A stretch of DNA of 37,696 nt, from assembly GCA_964425275.1 (NCBI GenBank), contig CAYRLZ010000028.1:1-37696 (forward strand), in the 5' to 3' direction. Numbering within the stretch: the stretch's first letter is position 1; each line of letters begins with the position of its first letter. Positions 15,634-24,608 of the stretch are shown here, piece by piece. Made by a program: the position numbers and the translations under genes. Origin of the DNA: CAYRLZ01 sp964425275. Its GTDB lineage: Bacteria; Hydrothermota; Tepidihabitantia; Tepidihabitantales; JBDRVQ01. The notes under the pieces are model-generated. The model was not told where the DNA came from and made no database searches. It saw only the letters and a list, made by a program, of their open reading frames with translations.

Positions 15634-15861
15634 GTATAGGGGGTGCTATTAGGGATGGTATTAAAAGTCCTATTCTCTTGCCTATTCGGAATTCTATTCG
15701 CTATTCTATTCTCTGGCCTATTGGTAGCCCTATTCTCTTTCCTACTGAGATTTCTATTCTCTATCCTATTGGGGGTTCTATTCTCTGTCCTATTGGGAGT
15801 GCTATTGAGGGTTCTATTCTCTTTCCTATAGAAAGTTCTATTCTGAGTTCTATTGGGAAAG
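15634..15861. repeat. 12-nt-period array: CTATT (AATAG on minus) plus 7 variable bases
   Basis: CTATT or a one-base variant recurs exactly every 12 nt (15634, 15646, 15658, 15670 and so on to 15850), 19 units without a register slip. The seven bases between are variable but tend to alternate CTCTxxC and GGGxxTx, giving a 24-nt higher-order unit. The array ends about 36 nt before the promoter of the 15937 gene. Because 12 is a multiple of 3, open frames run through it on the plus strand (four-residue repeats such as SILF-PIGS), but no convincing start signal supports translation. Confidence 0.9.
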
Positions 15862-15896
15862 AACTTCTTAATAAAAAACCGGGCGGTAAAGGAAAT

Positions 15897-15925
15897 TTGA
15901 CTTGGGAAAAATTATTTGCTATAAT
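15897..15925 (+). promoter_or_regulatory. Promoter of the MXAN_6640-type protease gene
   Basis: TTGACT (15897-15902), a 17-nt spacer and TATAAT (15920-15925). The -10 ends 11 nt before the ATG, leaving a leader of about 4 nt; a short AGGA sits directly before the start codon. Confidence 0.75.
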
Positions 15926-15936
15926 TACTTAGGAAT

Positions 15937-18024
15937 ATGAAGAAGAGATTTCTATTTATTTTACCGCTTCTATTTTTTACCACCCTTTCCGCCAAAGAAA
16001 AGGGTTGGTGCGGAACGGTTCCGGCCTTGAAACTCTTTAAGGAAGGAAAGAGACAAGCCCGACCTACCTTATCCGGACCAGTGGAATTTATTGAAAGGAC
16101 AAACTTCCGTGTTCATTACACCCGCTCTGGTGTTGATGCCTGCAGTCCGGATTATGCCCGTAGCGTTGCCGATTATTTTGAATATTCCTGGCGCAAGCAG
16201 ATTGATACCCTGGGTTGGGCCCCACCACCCCCGGATTATGGCATCGGTGGTGATGACCGTTATGATGTCTATATTATAGAACTGGGGTCAAGGGGCGCAG
16301 CCGGGATAGCGGTCCCGGAAAACTACTATCCCAACCCTTATCCAGATGGGGTAACCAGTTGGATTGGCATTGACAATCACCTCGGTCAATCTTTTCTCAA
16401 GATTGTCTGCGCCCATGAATTCAACCACGCCTCCCAGATGCGCTATGCCTGGGGTGAGGAATATTTTATTTATGAGAATACCGCGGTCTGGGCCGAGGAG
16501 GTCTCTTACGATGAGATAAATCACTACATCAGTTATTTAAGCACCTCGCCGAACCCCCTAACAAATCCTAACTACCCGATAAATTCAACCGAAAACCTTT
16601 ATCTCTATGCCGGGGGTATCTGGTTTATCTTCTTAGAGGAATATTATGACCGGGATTGTCCAAGAAAAATCTGGGAGCGGATGGGGCAGATTGCTGGCGC
16701 AAATACATTAAATGGTATTGACTGGGTCTTAAAGAACCACTACTCCTCTAATCTGCGCGCGGCATTGAAGAATTATGGTCTCTGGCGCTATTTTACCAAT
16801 TATTTAGCCGATACCATACATTACTTTTCCGAAGGTCATCTCTGGCCACCGGCCTATTGCCTGCGGACCCATAGTGAATATCCCTGTTCGGGAAATCAGG
16901 ACCCCTATCCACCACTTGCCCCGGGCGGCACAAGTTTCATTCGCCTAGCAAACGGCGGCGGAAAGTTGAGCATCGCCTTTGATGGTGAGGATGGATATAA
17001 GTGGCGGACATTGGTCGTTGGCTGGCGCCCGAATAACTCTTCGCTCTTTGCCCTACCGCTTGATTCCGTTACTGCGCAGGGTAGGGATTCCTTTAACTGG
17101 CTAGACCATCAACACTTTGTCCTAATCCCGGTCGCCTGTGACTGGGAAAGTCCTTCTGGGGGATTGCTCTTTAATTATAATGCCAACTGCCGTATCGCAA
17201 AAGATGTCGGTGTCATATCTTTATCAGGGATTCCTAATACCGGAGATACCAGTAGTGTCCTAACGCCAAGGGCTTGGATAAAAAACTATGGGGTGACACC
17301 GGAGCAATTCCCGGCGACCTTTCGGATTGGAGCGTTCTATTCCAATACCCAAACGATAAATCTCAACCCCGGTGATTCTCTCCTTACGGAATTTCTTCCC
17401 TGCACCCTCTTTACCCGCGGCTACCAGAACTATATCTGTACCCTTGCCCTGCCGGGCGACGAAAGGATAGCCAATAATTCAAAGACCGGAAGGGTCTTAA
17501 TCTTAGTTAAGGATGTTGGGGTCTTGAGTATCTTAGAACCAAGGGGAACGATTGAACAGGGTAGATTGGTGAGACCAAAGGTAAGGATTAAGAATTTCGG
17601 TAATCTGCCCGCCCAATTTGATGTGAGATTCTGGATTGGCACCTGGACGACGACAAAGAGAATTTATTTGGCCGCTGACCGGGAATACGACTTAACATTT
17701 GATTCCACCTGGCGGGCCGGTGATACCGGAGAATTTACGACAAGGTGCTCTACGGCCTATGCCGATGATAAAAACCCCTCAAACGATAAGGTGGTTGATT
17801 CCTTCTTCGTCCGCCCCTCCGGAATTGGGGAAGCGAAGGCCGGAAAGGAGAGAGCCCTGGGCAAAAGGCGAACAGAAATTTATAATGCCCTAGGTGTTAA
17901 AGTCGGGGCGGGTGAAGGCTCTAACCTTCCGCTAGTGACGAATGCCTTGCCGAGCGGTATCTATTTCTTAAATATCCAAACAGATGATAAGAAGACCGAA
18001 AGGAAGATTTTAATTTTGCGGTGA
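15937..18024 (+). CDS. MXAN_6640-type secreted metalloprotease with CARDB-like modules and T9SS-type tail
   Basis: This 695-residue protein has a signal peptide (MKKRFLFILPLLFFTTLSAK). The protease-like domain (about 40-330) contains FRVHYT, DDRYDVYI and the zinc motif HEFNH (residues 160-164, in CAHEFNHASQMRYAW), then ENTAVWAEEV. This layout matches MXAN_6640-family putative metalloproteases. After a further domain come two CARDB-like Ig modules starting at KDVGVISLSGIPNTGD and KDVGVLSILEPRGTIEQG. The C-terminus (IYNALGVKV, LPSGIYFLNI, final KILILR) is a T9SS type A-like sorting tail. The same DVG...I..P.G module, expanded, builds the two giant proteins at 20438 and 24609. Substrate is unknown. 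It is transcribed from its own promoter. Confidence 0.88.
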   Translation: MKKRFLFILPLLFFTTLSAKEKGWCGTVPALKLFKEGKRQARPTLSGPVEFIERTNFRVHYTRSGVDACSPDYARSVADYFEYSWRKQIDTLGWAPPPPDYGIGGDDRYDVYIIELGSRGAAGIAVPENYYPNPYPDGVTSWIGIDNHLGQSFLKIVCAHEFNHASQMRYAWGEEYFIYENTAVWAEEVSYDEINHYISYLSTSPNPLTNPNYPINSTENLYLYAGGIWFIFLEEYYDRDCPRKIWERMGQIAGANTLNGIDWVLKNHYSSNLRAALKNYGLWRYFTNYLADTIHYFSEGHLWPPAYCLRTHSEYPCSGNQDPYPPLAPGGTSFIRLANGGGKLSIAFDGEDGYKWRTLVVGWRPNNSSLFALPLDSVTAQGRDSFNWLDHQHFVLIPVACDWESPSGGLLFNYNANCRIAKDVGVISLSGIPNTGDTSSVLTPRAWIKNYGVTPEQFPATFRIGAFYSNTQTINLNPGDSLLTEFLPCTLFTRGYQNYICTLALPGDERIANNSKTGRVLILVKDVGVLSILEPRGTIEQGRLVRPKVRIKNFGNLPAQFDVRFWIGTWTTTKRIYLAADREYDLTFDSTWRAGDTGEFTTRCSTAYADDKNPSNDKVVDSFFVRPSGIGEAKAGKERALGKRRTEIYNALGVKVGAGEGSNLPLVTNALPSGIYFLNIQTDDKKTERKILILR

Positions 18025-18028
18025 GATA

Positions 18029-18489
18029 ATGAAGCGCTTCCTTATAACCCTCTTAATCCTTTCGCTCTTTGGTTATAAATGTTATAAACCGCATTAAGGG
18101 TAGTGAATCTTAATTCTTCCCTTTCCTTTCGGGCGAAATTTTTCACCACTTCTAATCACGATGAATATGCCGCGGCTTCGGGTGTAGTGATTGAATACCT
18201 AAACAATTCCCAGGAGAAACTCGGTGCAACCTATTTCTATACCAAAACCCCTAATTTTACTGAGTGGCAAAATTCCCCTACTTGCCACCTCTATGAGACT
18301 TCTTCTGAGGCTTGGCAGTCATTCTCGCTGAATATAAAAGAGGAATTGACGAGTTACCTTACCGGGATAAACACCAGCGAAGTGAAATATATCAAGGTCT
18401 CCCTTTTAGCCTATTGCACCCAGAAGAGTGGTTGTTGAGGGTTAATCCAAAAGGCCGAGGTCTCGGCGGATAAGATAAAGATTGAGTGA
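18029..18489 (+). pseudogene. Broken exported-protein gene (frameshift plus nonsense)
   Basis: A signal-like start (MKRFLITLLILSLFGYKCYKPH, then stop) at 18029 is continued in another frame from about 18095 by a 110-residue beta-rich sequence (SSLSFRAKFFTTSNHDEYAAASGVVIEYLNNS, ending CTQKSGC). This meets a TGA at 18436-18438 and then reads on to a TGA at 18487-18489 (GLIQKAEVSADKIKIE). One indel near 18085-18095 plus one nonsense change (possibly TGG to TGA) would restore a single exported jelly-roll-like protein of about 150 residues. It lies 4 nt after the protease gene. No family recognised. Confidence 0.6.
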
Positions 18490-18505
18490 AGAATAAACTA
18501 ATGAT

Positions 18506-20182
18506 ATGCCGCGCCCTATAAAAATCACCCTTATTTTTCTTTTATTCTCCGGCTGTTTGAAGAATAAACCCCCGGATTGCCCAAAGATTCCCTCTGGACC
18601 TTCGGTCGGTGAGGTTAAGGTCTCTTATCCTTTCGTCTCTTCGGCCACCGACCCGGATGGCGATAGTGTCGCGATTAGATTTAACTACAGCGAAAGTGAT
18701 ACCACTGACTGGAGTTCCTTTGTTCCATCCGGGGCTGAGGTAAAGATTACCCTTTCCTGGTCAAATCCCGATACCTATCTGGTCAGGGCCCAGGCCAAGG
18801 ATAAGAGTGGTCTCAAATCCAGTTGGTCCTTTTCCCATCAGATAGTGATAACCAAAAATAAGATACCGAATACCCCGGCCATTCCCTCCGGACCGGAAAA
18901 GGGGCTTGTCTATAACCCTTATCCCTTCTCTTCTTCGGCCAGTGACCCGGATGGCGATAGTGTCGCGATTAGATTTGACTGGGGGGATGGCGATACATCC
19001 GATTGGAGCCCCTTCGTCTCTAACAACCAGGTAGTAGTAGCGCATCATATCTGGACTGATACCGGAACCTTTTTGGTCAGGTCCCAGGCCAAGGATAAAA
19101 ATTGGGCAATTTCTGACTGGTCTCAAGGTCAACCGATTACCATTGAGCGGTTAAAATGGCGCTATCAGACCGATGGCGGAATCTCTACTTCACCAGCCAT
19201 CAGCCCTCAGGGAGTGCTCTATTTCGGCTCGGCTGATGGCTACCTCTATGCCTTAAATCCGGATGGGCGATTAAATTACCGTTATCAAACCGGTGCTGGA
19301 ATTTCTTCTTCCCCAGCCATCGGAGCGGATGGAACGATTTATTTTGGCTCAGGAGATTCCTTTCTCTATGCCTTAAATCCGGATGGGCAATTAAGATGGC
19401 GGTATAAGACCAATGGCCCGATTCGCTCTTCACCGGCCATTGGTTCTGATGGCACAATCTATTTTGGCGCCGACGATGGCTATCTCTATGCCCTGAATCC
19501 GGATGGCCGATTAGCGTGGCGCTTTGCCACCGGTTCTTTAATTACCTCTTCACCGGCGATACAGGAAGATGGCATAATCTACTTTGGGTCCTATGATAAC
19601 TATCTTTACGCCTTAAATCCGGATGGGCAATTAAGATGGCGCTACCGAACCGAATATTATATCTCCTCTTCCCCGGCGATTGGTCCGGACGGCACAATCT
19701 ACTTCGGTTCTTGGGACCATTTCCTCTATGCCCTAAATCCGGATGGGCAATTAAAATGGCGCTACCCGGGCGGTGGCTATATCTTATCCTCACCGGTGGT
19801 TGGTCCGGATGGCACAATCTACTTCGGAGCCAACGATGGCTTTATCTATGCCCTAAATCCCGACCGGCAATTAAAGTGGCGCTATCCCACCGGTAATTGG
19901 GTTCTCTCTTCACCGGCGGTGAGTAGTGATAGTGCAATCTATTTCGGTTCCAATGATGGCTATCTCTATGCCCTAAACTTTTCTGGGCGATTGCGCTGGC
20001 GCTATAAAACCGATTCGTCCATCTCTTCTTCGCCGACGATTGCCCCGGATGGCACAATCTACTTTGGCTCAAACGACCGGTTTTTTTATGCCATCCCGGG
20101 TGAAGGAACTCTTGCCGTAGCCTCCTGGCCAAAATTCCGCCACGATTTAAGGAATACCGGAAGGATTGGTGGACCCCGCTGA
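18506..20182 (+). CDS. Lipoprotein with two PKD/Ig-like domains and an eight-repeat PQQ-like beta-propeller
   Basis: This 558-residue protein has a lipoprotein signal (IFLLFSGC, Cys17), so it is anchored in a membrane. Two related Ig/PKD-like domains follow (about 28-115 and 125-213), each with ATDPDGDSVAIRF or ASDPDGDSVAIRF. Residues about 215-540 are eight tandem repeats of exactly 40 residues with consensus RWRY-T-ISSSPAIGPDGTIYFGS-DGYLYALNPDG. This is the PQQ-binding-like (BamB/quinoprotein-type) propeller. The repeat is visible as a 120-nt period in the DNA (about 19153-20112). Without the other partners there is no reason to call it BamB; a surface-binding role is more likely. Confidence 0.88.
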   Translation: MPRPIKITLIFLLFSGCLKNKPPDCPKIPSGPSVGEVKVSYPFVSSATDPDGDSVAIRFNYSESDTTDWSSFVPSGAEVKITLSWSNPDTYLVRAQAKDKSGLKSSWSFSHQIVITKNKIPNTPAIPSGPEKGLVYNPYPFSSSASDPDGDSVAIRFDWGDGDTSDWSPFVSNNQVVVAHHIWTDTGTFLVRSQAKDKNWAISDWSQGQPITIERLKWRYQTDGGISTSPAISPQGVLYFGSADGYLYALNPDGRLNYRYQTGAGISSSPAIGADGTIYFGSGDSFLYALNPDGQLRWRYKTNGPIRSSPAIGSDGTIYFGADDGYLYALNPDGRLAWRFATGSLITSSPAIQEDGIIYFGSYDNYLYALNPDGQLRWRYRTEYYISSSPAIGPDGTIYFGSWDHFLYALNPDGQLKWRYPGGGYILSSPVVGPDGTIYFGANDGFIYALNPDRQLKWRYPTGNWVLSSPAVSSDSAIYFGSNDGYLYALNFSGRLRWRYKTDSSISSSPTIAPDGTIYFGSNDRFFYAIPGEGTLAVASWPKFRHDLRNTGRIGGPR

Positions 20183-20389
20183 GCACTTTGCACCGGCACG
20201 GCAAGAGAGAAAAAGAGGAAATTCTAAATTCACCCCGTTAGAAATTATCGGCACTGAGAGAAAACTTCCAATAAGATTCAAAATTCCTGAAACTTTTAGA
20301 AAACTTCTAAGGGGGCAAATGGGCAGCGCGACTTCTATTGGTTAAAAATCTGTGGTTTTTAGGAAATATTGCAGTAGTTCTAAAATAAA

Positions 20390-20415
20390 AAGGCGGGAGA
20401 GCTCTCTCCCGCCTT
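20390..20415 (-). terminator. Rho-independent terminator of the 20438 gene
   Basis: A 12-bp GC-rich stem (AAGGCGGGAGAG / CTCTCCCGCCTT) with a tiny loop is followed on the minus strand by TTTTATTTTA. It begins 22 nt after the stop codon at 20438. On the plus strand there is no T run, so it serves mainly the minus-strand gene. The rest of the 255-nt convergent gap (20183-20389) shows nothing recognisable. Confidence 0.85.
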
Positions 20416-20437
20416 CTCCTATTAGTTCGGTCGCAGT

Positions 20438-23400
20438 TTATTTCACAATAATCAGTTTCCTCTCTTCTTTGTAGCCCTTGGCTGTAAAACGCAAAAGATA
20501 AGTCCCCGCCGGTAGCCTCTTGATGGTGAAGAAGCCCTTATCCGTCTTCGCGGAATAGACAACCTCACCTAAGACATTATAGATTACTAAACTCGCCACT
20601 TCCTTCGCGGGTAGGCTGTAATAGACCGTAGTCAAAAGACGGGTCGGGTTAGATTTGATTACCAGACCAGGCCGATTTACCATAACTAATTTTTCCAAAT
20701 CGCCAATCGCTTGCCCTGGTTGGTAAACCTTAAAACTATCCCTAACCAGATTATTTGCCGGATGCATATCACCACTCAGTTCGGTCCAGAACCTCATCTG
20801 ATACCAGGCGGTTAGGCTAAATGCCGTATCCCGGAATGAAACCTCCTTTATGCTGTCCGGACTTATGGTAATATTCACTGTCTTCCTATAGGCGGTATCC
20901 ACCCCTCTTATGATGGCGAAATGGGTTGGCAGGGTAACGGTTGTATTCCCATAATTTCTCGCCCGGGCCTTGGGGGTAAAGATTGAATCCTTCTTTACAC
21001 TATCCCCGGGCGCGGTAATGTCAATCGCCCCGACATCCAAGACCCGAATTAATAATGAATCGGCGCGCTTGTCATTCCCCGGCACCATATCCCCAGTAAG
21101 TTCCGTAGAACAGGAGACTGGATAATTTCCCCTCGGCGAGTGCGGATACCATATTGGGAAGGTAATATAGAGTTTGGTCTGTGGTGCGTGATTGATAGCA
21201 CTGCCATTGCTATTGTAGAAGGTTGAAATCTTCATCCGAACATTATAACTCTCGGTCGTTGTCCCGTAGTTATAAACCGTACAGCCCGGCACAACTGAAG
21301 CGCCGGAATCAACCATTGCCCCGGGTGCGACAATAACCAATACCCCGACATCCCGGTTTCTTACCTTCACCGAATCGGTTCGTTTATCATTTGCGGATTG
21401 CATATCACCAGCAAGTTCCGTTGAGCAAGAGACGATATGAGTCCCTCTGGGCCAGGCAGCATAAGCCGGGAATGAGAGATAGACAAAAGTTCCTGGGCTA
21501 TGACCGGTAACCCTTACGGTATCATCGTAAAAGGTCCCAATTTTCATCCGAACCCGATAAGTTGGTGTTGAAGTGCCGTAATTATAGACCGAGCAAGCCG
21601 GGAATACATTTACCCCGGAATCAATCTGTCCGGTTGGGGCGACAATCTTTGTACAGCCAACATCGCCAACCTGAATTCTCACCGAATCTTGCCGTTTATC
21701 ATTGGTCGGCCGCATATCACCGGTAAGTTCAGTGGAACAAGAGACCGGATAACTCCCTCTCGGATTATAGACCATCCAAACCGGGAAGGTAACATAAACC
21801 GCACTCCCTGGTGCGTGATTAGTGACCGTAGCATTACTATTATAGAAATTGCCAATCTTCATCCGAACGGTATAAGAAGTTGGTGTCGTCGTACCGTAAT
21901 TATAGACCGTGCAGGCCGGGGTAACAACCGTTCCGGAATCAACCACTCCAGTTGGTGCCACAATCACTACTGTCCCAACATCATTAACCCTTACCGTTAC
22001 CGAATCGGTCTTCTTATCATTTGCCGACTGCATATCACCAGTAAGTTCGGTTGAACAAGAGACGGTATGGGGCCCTCTTTGCGTTGCGGTCCAGGCTGAA
22101 AAAGTGAGATAGACCTTTGTCCCGGGGAGATGATTTATTACCCTTGCGGTATCATTATAGAAGGCACCAATCTTAAATCGGACCGGATAAGTCTCGGATA
22201 CTGACCCGAAGTTATAAAGGGTGCAGGCCGGGGTAACAACCGTTCCGGAATCAACTGTTCCGATTGGTGCTACAATCGCTACCGTCCCGACATCGCTAAT
22301 CCTTACCGTTACCGAATCAACTCTCTTATCATTTGCCGACTGCATATCACCGGTCAGTTCGGTTGAACAAGAGACCGGATAAGTCCCTCTCGGCGAGTTT
22401 ACCGTCCAGGGTGAAAAAGTGAGATAGACCTTTGTCCCGGGGGTATGATTTGTAACTATTGCGGTATCATTATAGAAAGTGCCAATCTTAAATCGGACCG
22501 GATAAGTCTCGGATACTGACCCGAAGTTATAAAGGGTGCAGGCCGGGGTAACAACCGTTCCGGAATCAATTGTTCCAGTTGGTGCCACAATCGCTACTGT
22601 CCCGACATCGCCGACCCTTACCGTTACCGAATCAGATTTCTTATCATTTGCCGCTCGTAGGTCACCACTAAGTTCGGTTGAACAAGAGACTGGATAAGTT
22701 CCTCTTGGCGAGTTTGCGGTCCAGGGTGAAAAAGTGAGATAGACCTTAGTTCCCGGGGTATGATTTGTCACAGAAGCGGTATTATTATAGAAATTGCCAA
22801 TCTTCATCCGCACCGGATAGGATGAGACCGAATCACCATAATTATAGACCGTGCAGGCTGGGGTCAAAACCACTCCGGAATCAACCACTCCGATTGGTGC
22901 CAAAATCTTTATACAGCCAACATCAATTGCCAGGCGAACCACCTCAACCGAATCGGTCTTTTTATCATTGGCTGGCACCGCGTCACCGGTAAGTTCCGTT
23001 GAACAGGAGACGGTATGAACCCCCTTTTGATTTGCCGCCCAGGCCGGGAAGGTAAGATAGACCTTTGTCCCCGGGGCGTGATTGTTAACCCTTGCCGTGT
23101 CATTATAGAAGGCCCCAATCTTCATCCGAACCAGATAAGAAGTTGGTGTCGTCGTGCCAAAGTTTTGAACCGTGCAGGCTGGGGTCACAACCACTCCGGA
23201 ATCAATCGTTCCCTTCGGCGCGACAATCGCCACCGTTCCGACATCGTTTACCGCAACACCGATATAGTTGCGCTTGTAGTAAATCTCATCGTTGCCGTCA
23301 CGATTATCACGCCAAGCAACATGGCAATATAAGTTAGTAAGCGCCACTGATGGGAAATGGGATTCCGCAGGATTATTGGTCAGCCGGGTACTCACCGACC

Positions 23401-24412
23401 AGGTATCGCCGTTATTCGTTGAGCGCTTGTAGTAAATCTCACCAAGGTTGGCACCGGAAGAGTCTTTCCAGACGATATGGAGATTACGGGGAGTTGTATC
23501 CGAGGCGACGATGGAAGGGAATTGGGATTGGGCGGTATCATTCGTCAGCCGGGTATCACCTCCCCAAGCCGTGCCATTATTCGTTGAGCGCTTATAATAA
23601 ATCTCATAGTTTCCGTCCCGGTTATCCGCCCAGACAATATGGACATTAGAACCGGAGACAGCAATCGTTGGGTCATTCGATTCCGCGCCATTATTGGTGA
23701 GCCGGGTATCACTTCCCCAGGCCGTGCCGTTATTCGTTGAGCGCTTGTAATAAATCTCATCATTACCATCCCGGCGGTCATACCAGACCACATGGACATT
23801 AGAACCCCAGACCGCAACCGAAGGATAATAAGATGAGGCGGTATTATTAGTGAGCCGGGTATCACTTCCCCAGGTCGTGCCGTTATCGGTTGAGCGCTTG
23901 TAATAAATCTCCCGGTTGCCATCCCGAAGGTCATACCAGACAACATGGACATTAGAGCCTGAGACCGCAACCGAAGGATAATAAGATGAGGAGTCATCAT
24001 TGGTGAGCCTCATATCACTTCCCCAGGTCGTGCCGTTATCGGTTGAGCGCTTGTAATAAATCTCTCGGTTGCCATCCCGAAGGTCATACCAGACAACATG
24101 GATATTAGAATCCGAGACCGCGACCGAAGGGTAATAAGATGCGGCGGGGTCATTGGTCAGTCGGATATCCGCCGACCAACTGGCGCCGTTATTCGTTGAG
24201 CGTTTATAATAAATCTCCCGGTTGCCATCCCGAAGGTCATACCAGACAATATGAATAGATGTCCCATTAGCCGCGATGCACCGACCGCTATTTCGGCAGA
24301 CCCAGGATGCGGCAACATCATTCGTCAGGCGAACATCCGGTTCCCACTGGGCAAAGATGGAAAAGGCAAAAACAAACCCAAATAAATAGACCATCTTTTT
24401 TGATAAAAACAT
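20438..24412 (-). CDS. Giant secreted protein: BNR propeller, CARDB-like array and T9SS-type tail
   Basis: The ATG at 24412 is chosen because GGAGGTGA lies just before it; the in-frame ATG at 24424 overlaps that site. The protein has about 1324 residues. A signal peptide (LFGFVFAFSIFAQ) comes first. Then seven repeats of about 50 residues follow, with consensus RLTND-A-S-YPSVAVSGSNVHVVWYD and DGN-EIYYKRSTNNG-TWG; these are sialidase/BNR-like blades without sialidase catalytic residues that I can identify. Eight CARDB-like modules of about 97 residues come next (DVGTVAIVAPTG-IDSG, VRMKIG-FYND, PGTKVYLTF, YPVSCSTELTGD). The tail (VIYNVLGEVVYSAK, LPAGTYLLRF, final KLIIVK) is T9SS type A-like. 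The likely role is a long surface or adhesion stalk. Its last 588 nt are nearly identical to those of the 24609 gene. Confidence 0.88.
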   Translation of the reverse strand: MFLSKKMVYLFGFVFAFSIFAQWEPDVRLTNDVAASWVCRNSGRCIAANGTSIHIVWYDLRDGNREIYYKRSTNNGASWSADIRLTNDPAASYYPSVAVSDSNIHVVWYDLRDGNREIYYKRSTDNGTTWGSDMRLTNDDSSSYYPSVAVSGSNVHVVWYDLRDGNREIYYKRSTDNGTTWGSDTRLTNNTASSYYPSVAVWGSNVHVVWYDRRDGNDEIYYKRSTNNGTAWGSDTRLTNNGAESNDPTIAVSGSNVHIVWADNRDGNYEIYYKRSTNNGTAWGGDTRLTNDTAQSQFPSIVASDTTPRNLHIVWKDSSGANLGEIYYKRSTNNGDTWSVSTRLTNNPAESHFPSVALTNLYCHVAWRDNRDGNDEIYYKRNYIGVAVNDVGTVAIVAPKGTIDSGVVVTPACTVQNFGTTTPTSYLVRMKIGAFYNDTARVNNHAPGTKVYLTFPAWAANQKGVHTVSCSTELTGDAVPANDKKTDSVEVVRLAIDVGCIKILAPIGVVDSGVVLTPACTVYNYGDSVSSYPVRMKIGNFYNNTASVTNHTPGTKVYLTFSPWTANSPRGTYPVSCSTELSGDLRAANDKKSDSVTVRVGDVGTVAIVAPTGTIDSGTVVTPACTLYNFGSVSETYPVRFKIGTFYNDTAIVTNHTPGTKVYLTFSPWTVNSPRGTYPVSCSTELTGDMQSANDKRVDSVTVRISDVGTVAIVAPIGTVDSGTVVTPACTLYNFGSVSETYPVRFKIGAFYNDTARVINHLPGTKVYLTFSAWTATQRGPHTVSCSTELTGDMQSANDKKTDSVTVRVNDVGTVVIVAPTGVVDSGTVVTPACTVYNYGTTTPTSYTVRMKIGNFYNSNATVTNHAPGSAVYVTFPVWMVYNPRGSYPVSCSTELTGDMRPTNDKRQDSVRIQVGDVGCTKIVAPTGQIDSGVNVFPACSVYNYGTSTPTYRVRMKIGTFYDDTVRVTGHSPGTFVYLSFPAYAAWPRGTHIVSCSTELAGDMQSANDKRTDSVKVRNRDVGVLVIVAPGAMVDSGASVVPGCTVYNYGTTTESYNVRMKISTFYNSNGSAINHAPQTKLYITFPIWYPHSPRGNYPVSCSTELTGDMVPGNDKRADSLLIRVLDVGAIDITAPGDSVKKDSIFTPKARARNYGNTTVTLPTHFAIIRGVDTAYRKTVNITISPDSIKEVSFRDTAFSLTAWYQMRFWTELSGDMHPANNLVRDSFKVYQPGQAIGDLEKLVMVNRPGLVIKSNPTRLLTTVYYSLPAKEVASLVIYNVLGEVVYSAKTDKGFFTIKRLPAGTYLLRFTAKGYKEERKLIIVK
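20441..21028 (-). repeat. 588-nt direct repeat, copy 1 (3' end of the 20438 gene)
   Basis: Matches 24612-25199 without gaps. I count 15 mismatches (about 97% identity). It encodes the last CARDB-like module plus the sorting tail. Similarity drops sharply upstream of 21028. Confidence 0.9.
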
Positions 24413-24443
24413 ATTCACCTCCATCTATCGTTTTACTAAATAA

Positions 24444-24496
24444 AAGTCATTCCACCCCATGAGAATAGGCATCTCACTGGGGTAAATAAATGACTT
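24444..24496 (-). promoter_or_regulatory. Long stem-loop in the leader of the 20438 gene (or terminator of the 24609 gene)
   Basis: On the minus strand an outer 8-bp stem (AAGTCATT / AATGACTT) encloses CCCC/GGGG and a 6-bp stem (GTGAGA / TCTCAT, one wobble) with a 7-nt loop. TTTTATTT follows. It begins about 6 nt after the predicted transcript start of the downstream promoter. It is therefore either a 5' structure of that mRNA or a terminator for the upstream M14 gene. Confidence 0.6.
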
Positions 24497-24508
24497 AGAT
24501 AAAACATC

Positions 24509-24537
24509 AAAATACACCAAAATTCCTCTCCTGTCAA
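24509..24537 (-). promoter_or_regulatory. Promoter of the 20438 gene
   Basis: TTGACA (24532-24537), a 17-nt spacer and TATTTT (24509-24514). It gives a leader of about 90 nt that contains the stem-loop at 24444-24496 and the GGAGGTGA ribosome-binding site. Confidence 0.6.
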
Positions 24538-24608
24538 GTTATGAACCAATTTTCCCCAAGCCCCCTCGGGGAAGTATCCCCATAACCTCTCTTGCGGGAA
24601 AAATGTTC

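Noticed and set aside
15588..15932. 114-residue open frame through the 12-nt array
   Set aside because: TTG start, no ribosome-binding site, and frames stay open only because the period is a multiple of three; low-complexity product.
18506..20182. BamB, outer-membrane assembly lipoprotein
   Set aside because: Two Ig-like domains, highly uniform blades and no Bam neighbours; only the PQQ-like fold is shared.
21689..23649. Several antisense frames of 65-120 codons across the CARDB and BNR repeats
   Set aside because: Shadow frames of repetitive coding DNA; no start signals, and their periodicity follows the real genes.
20438..24424. Start of the giant propeller gene at ATG 24424
   Set aside because: That ATG overlaps the GGAGGTGA ribosome-binding site serving the ATG at 24412.
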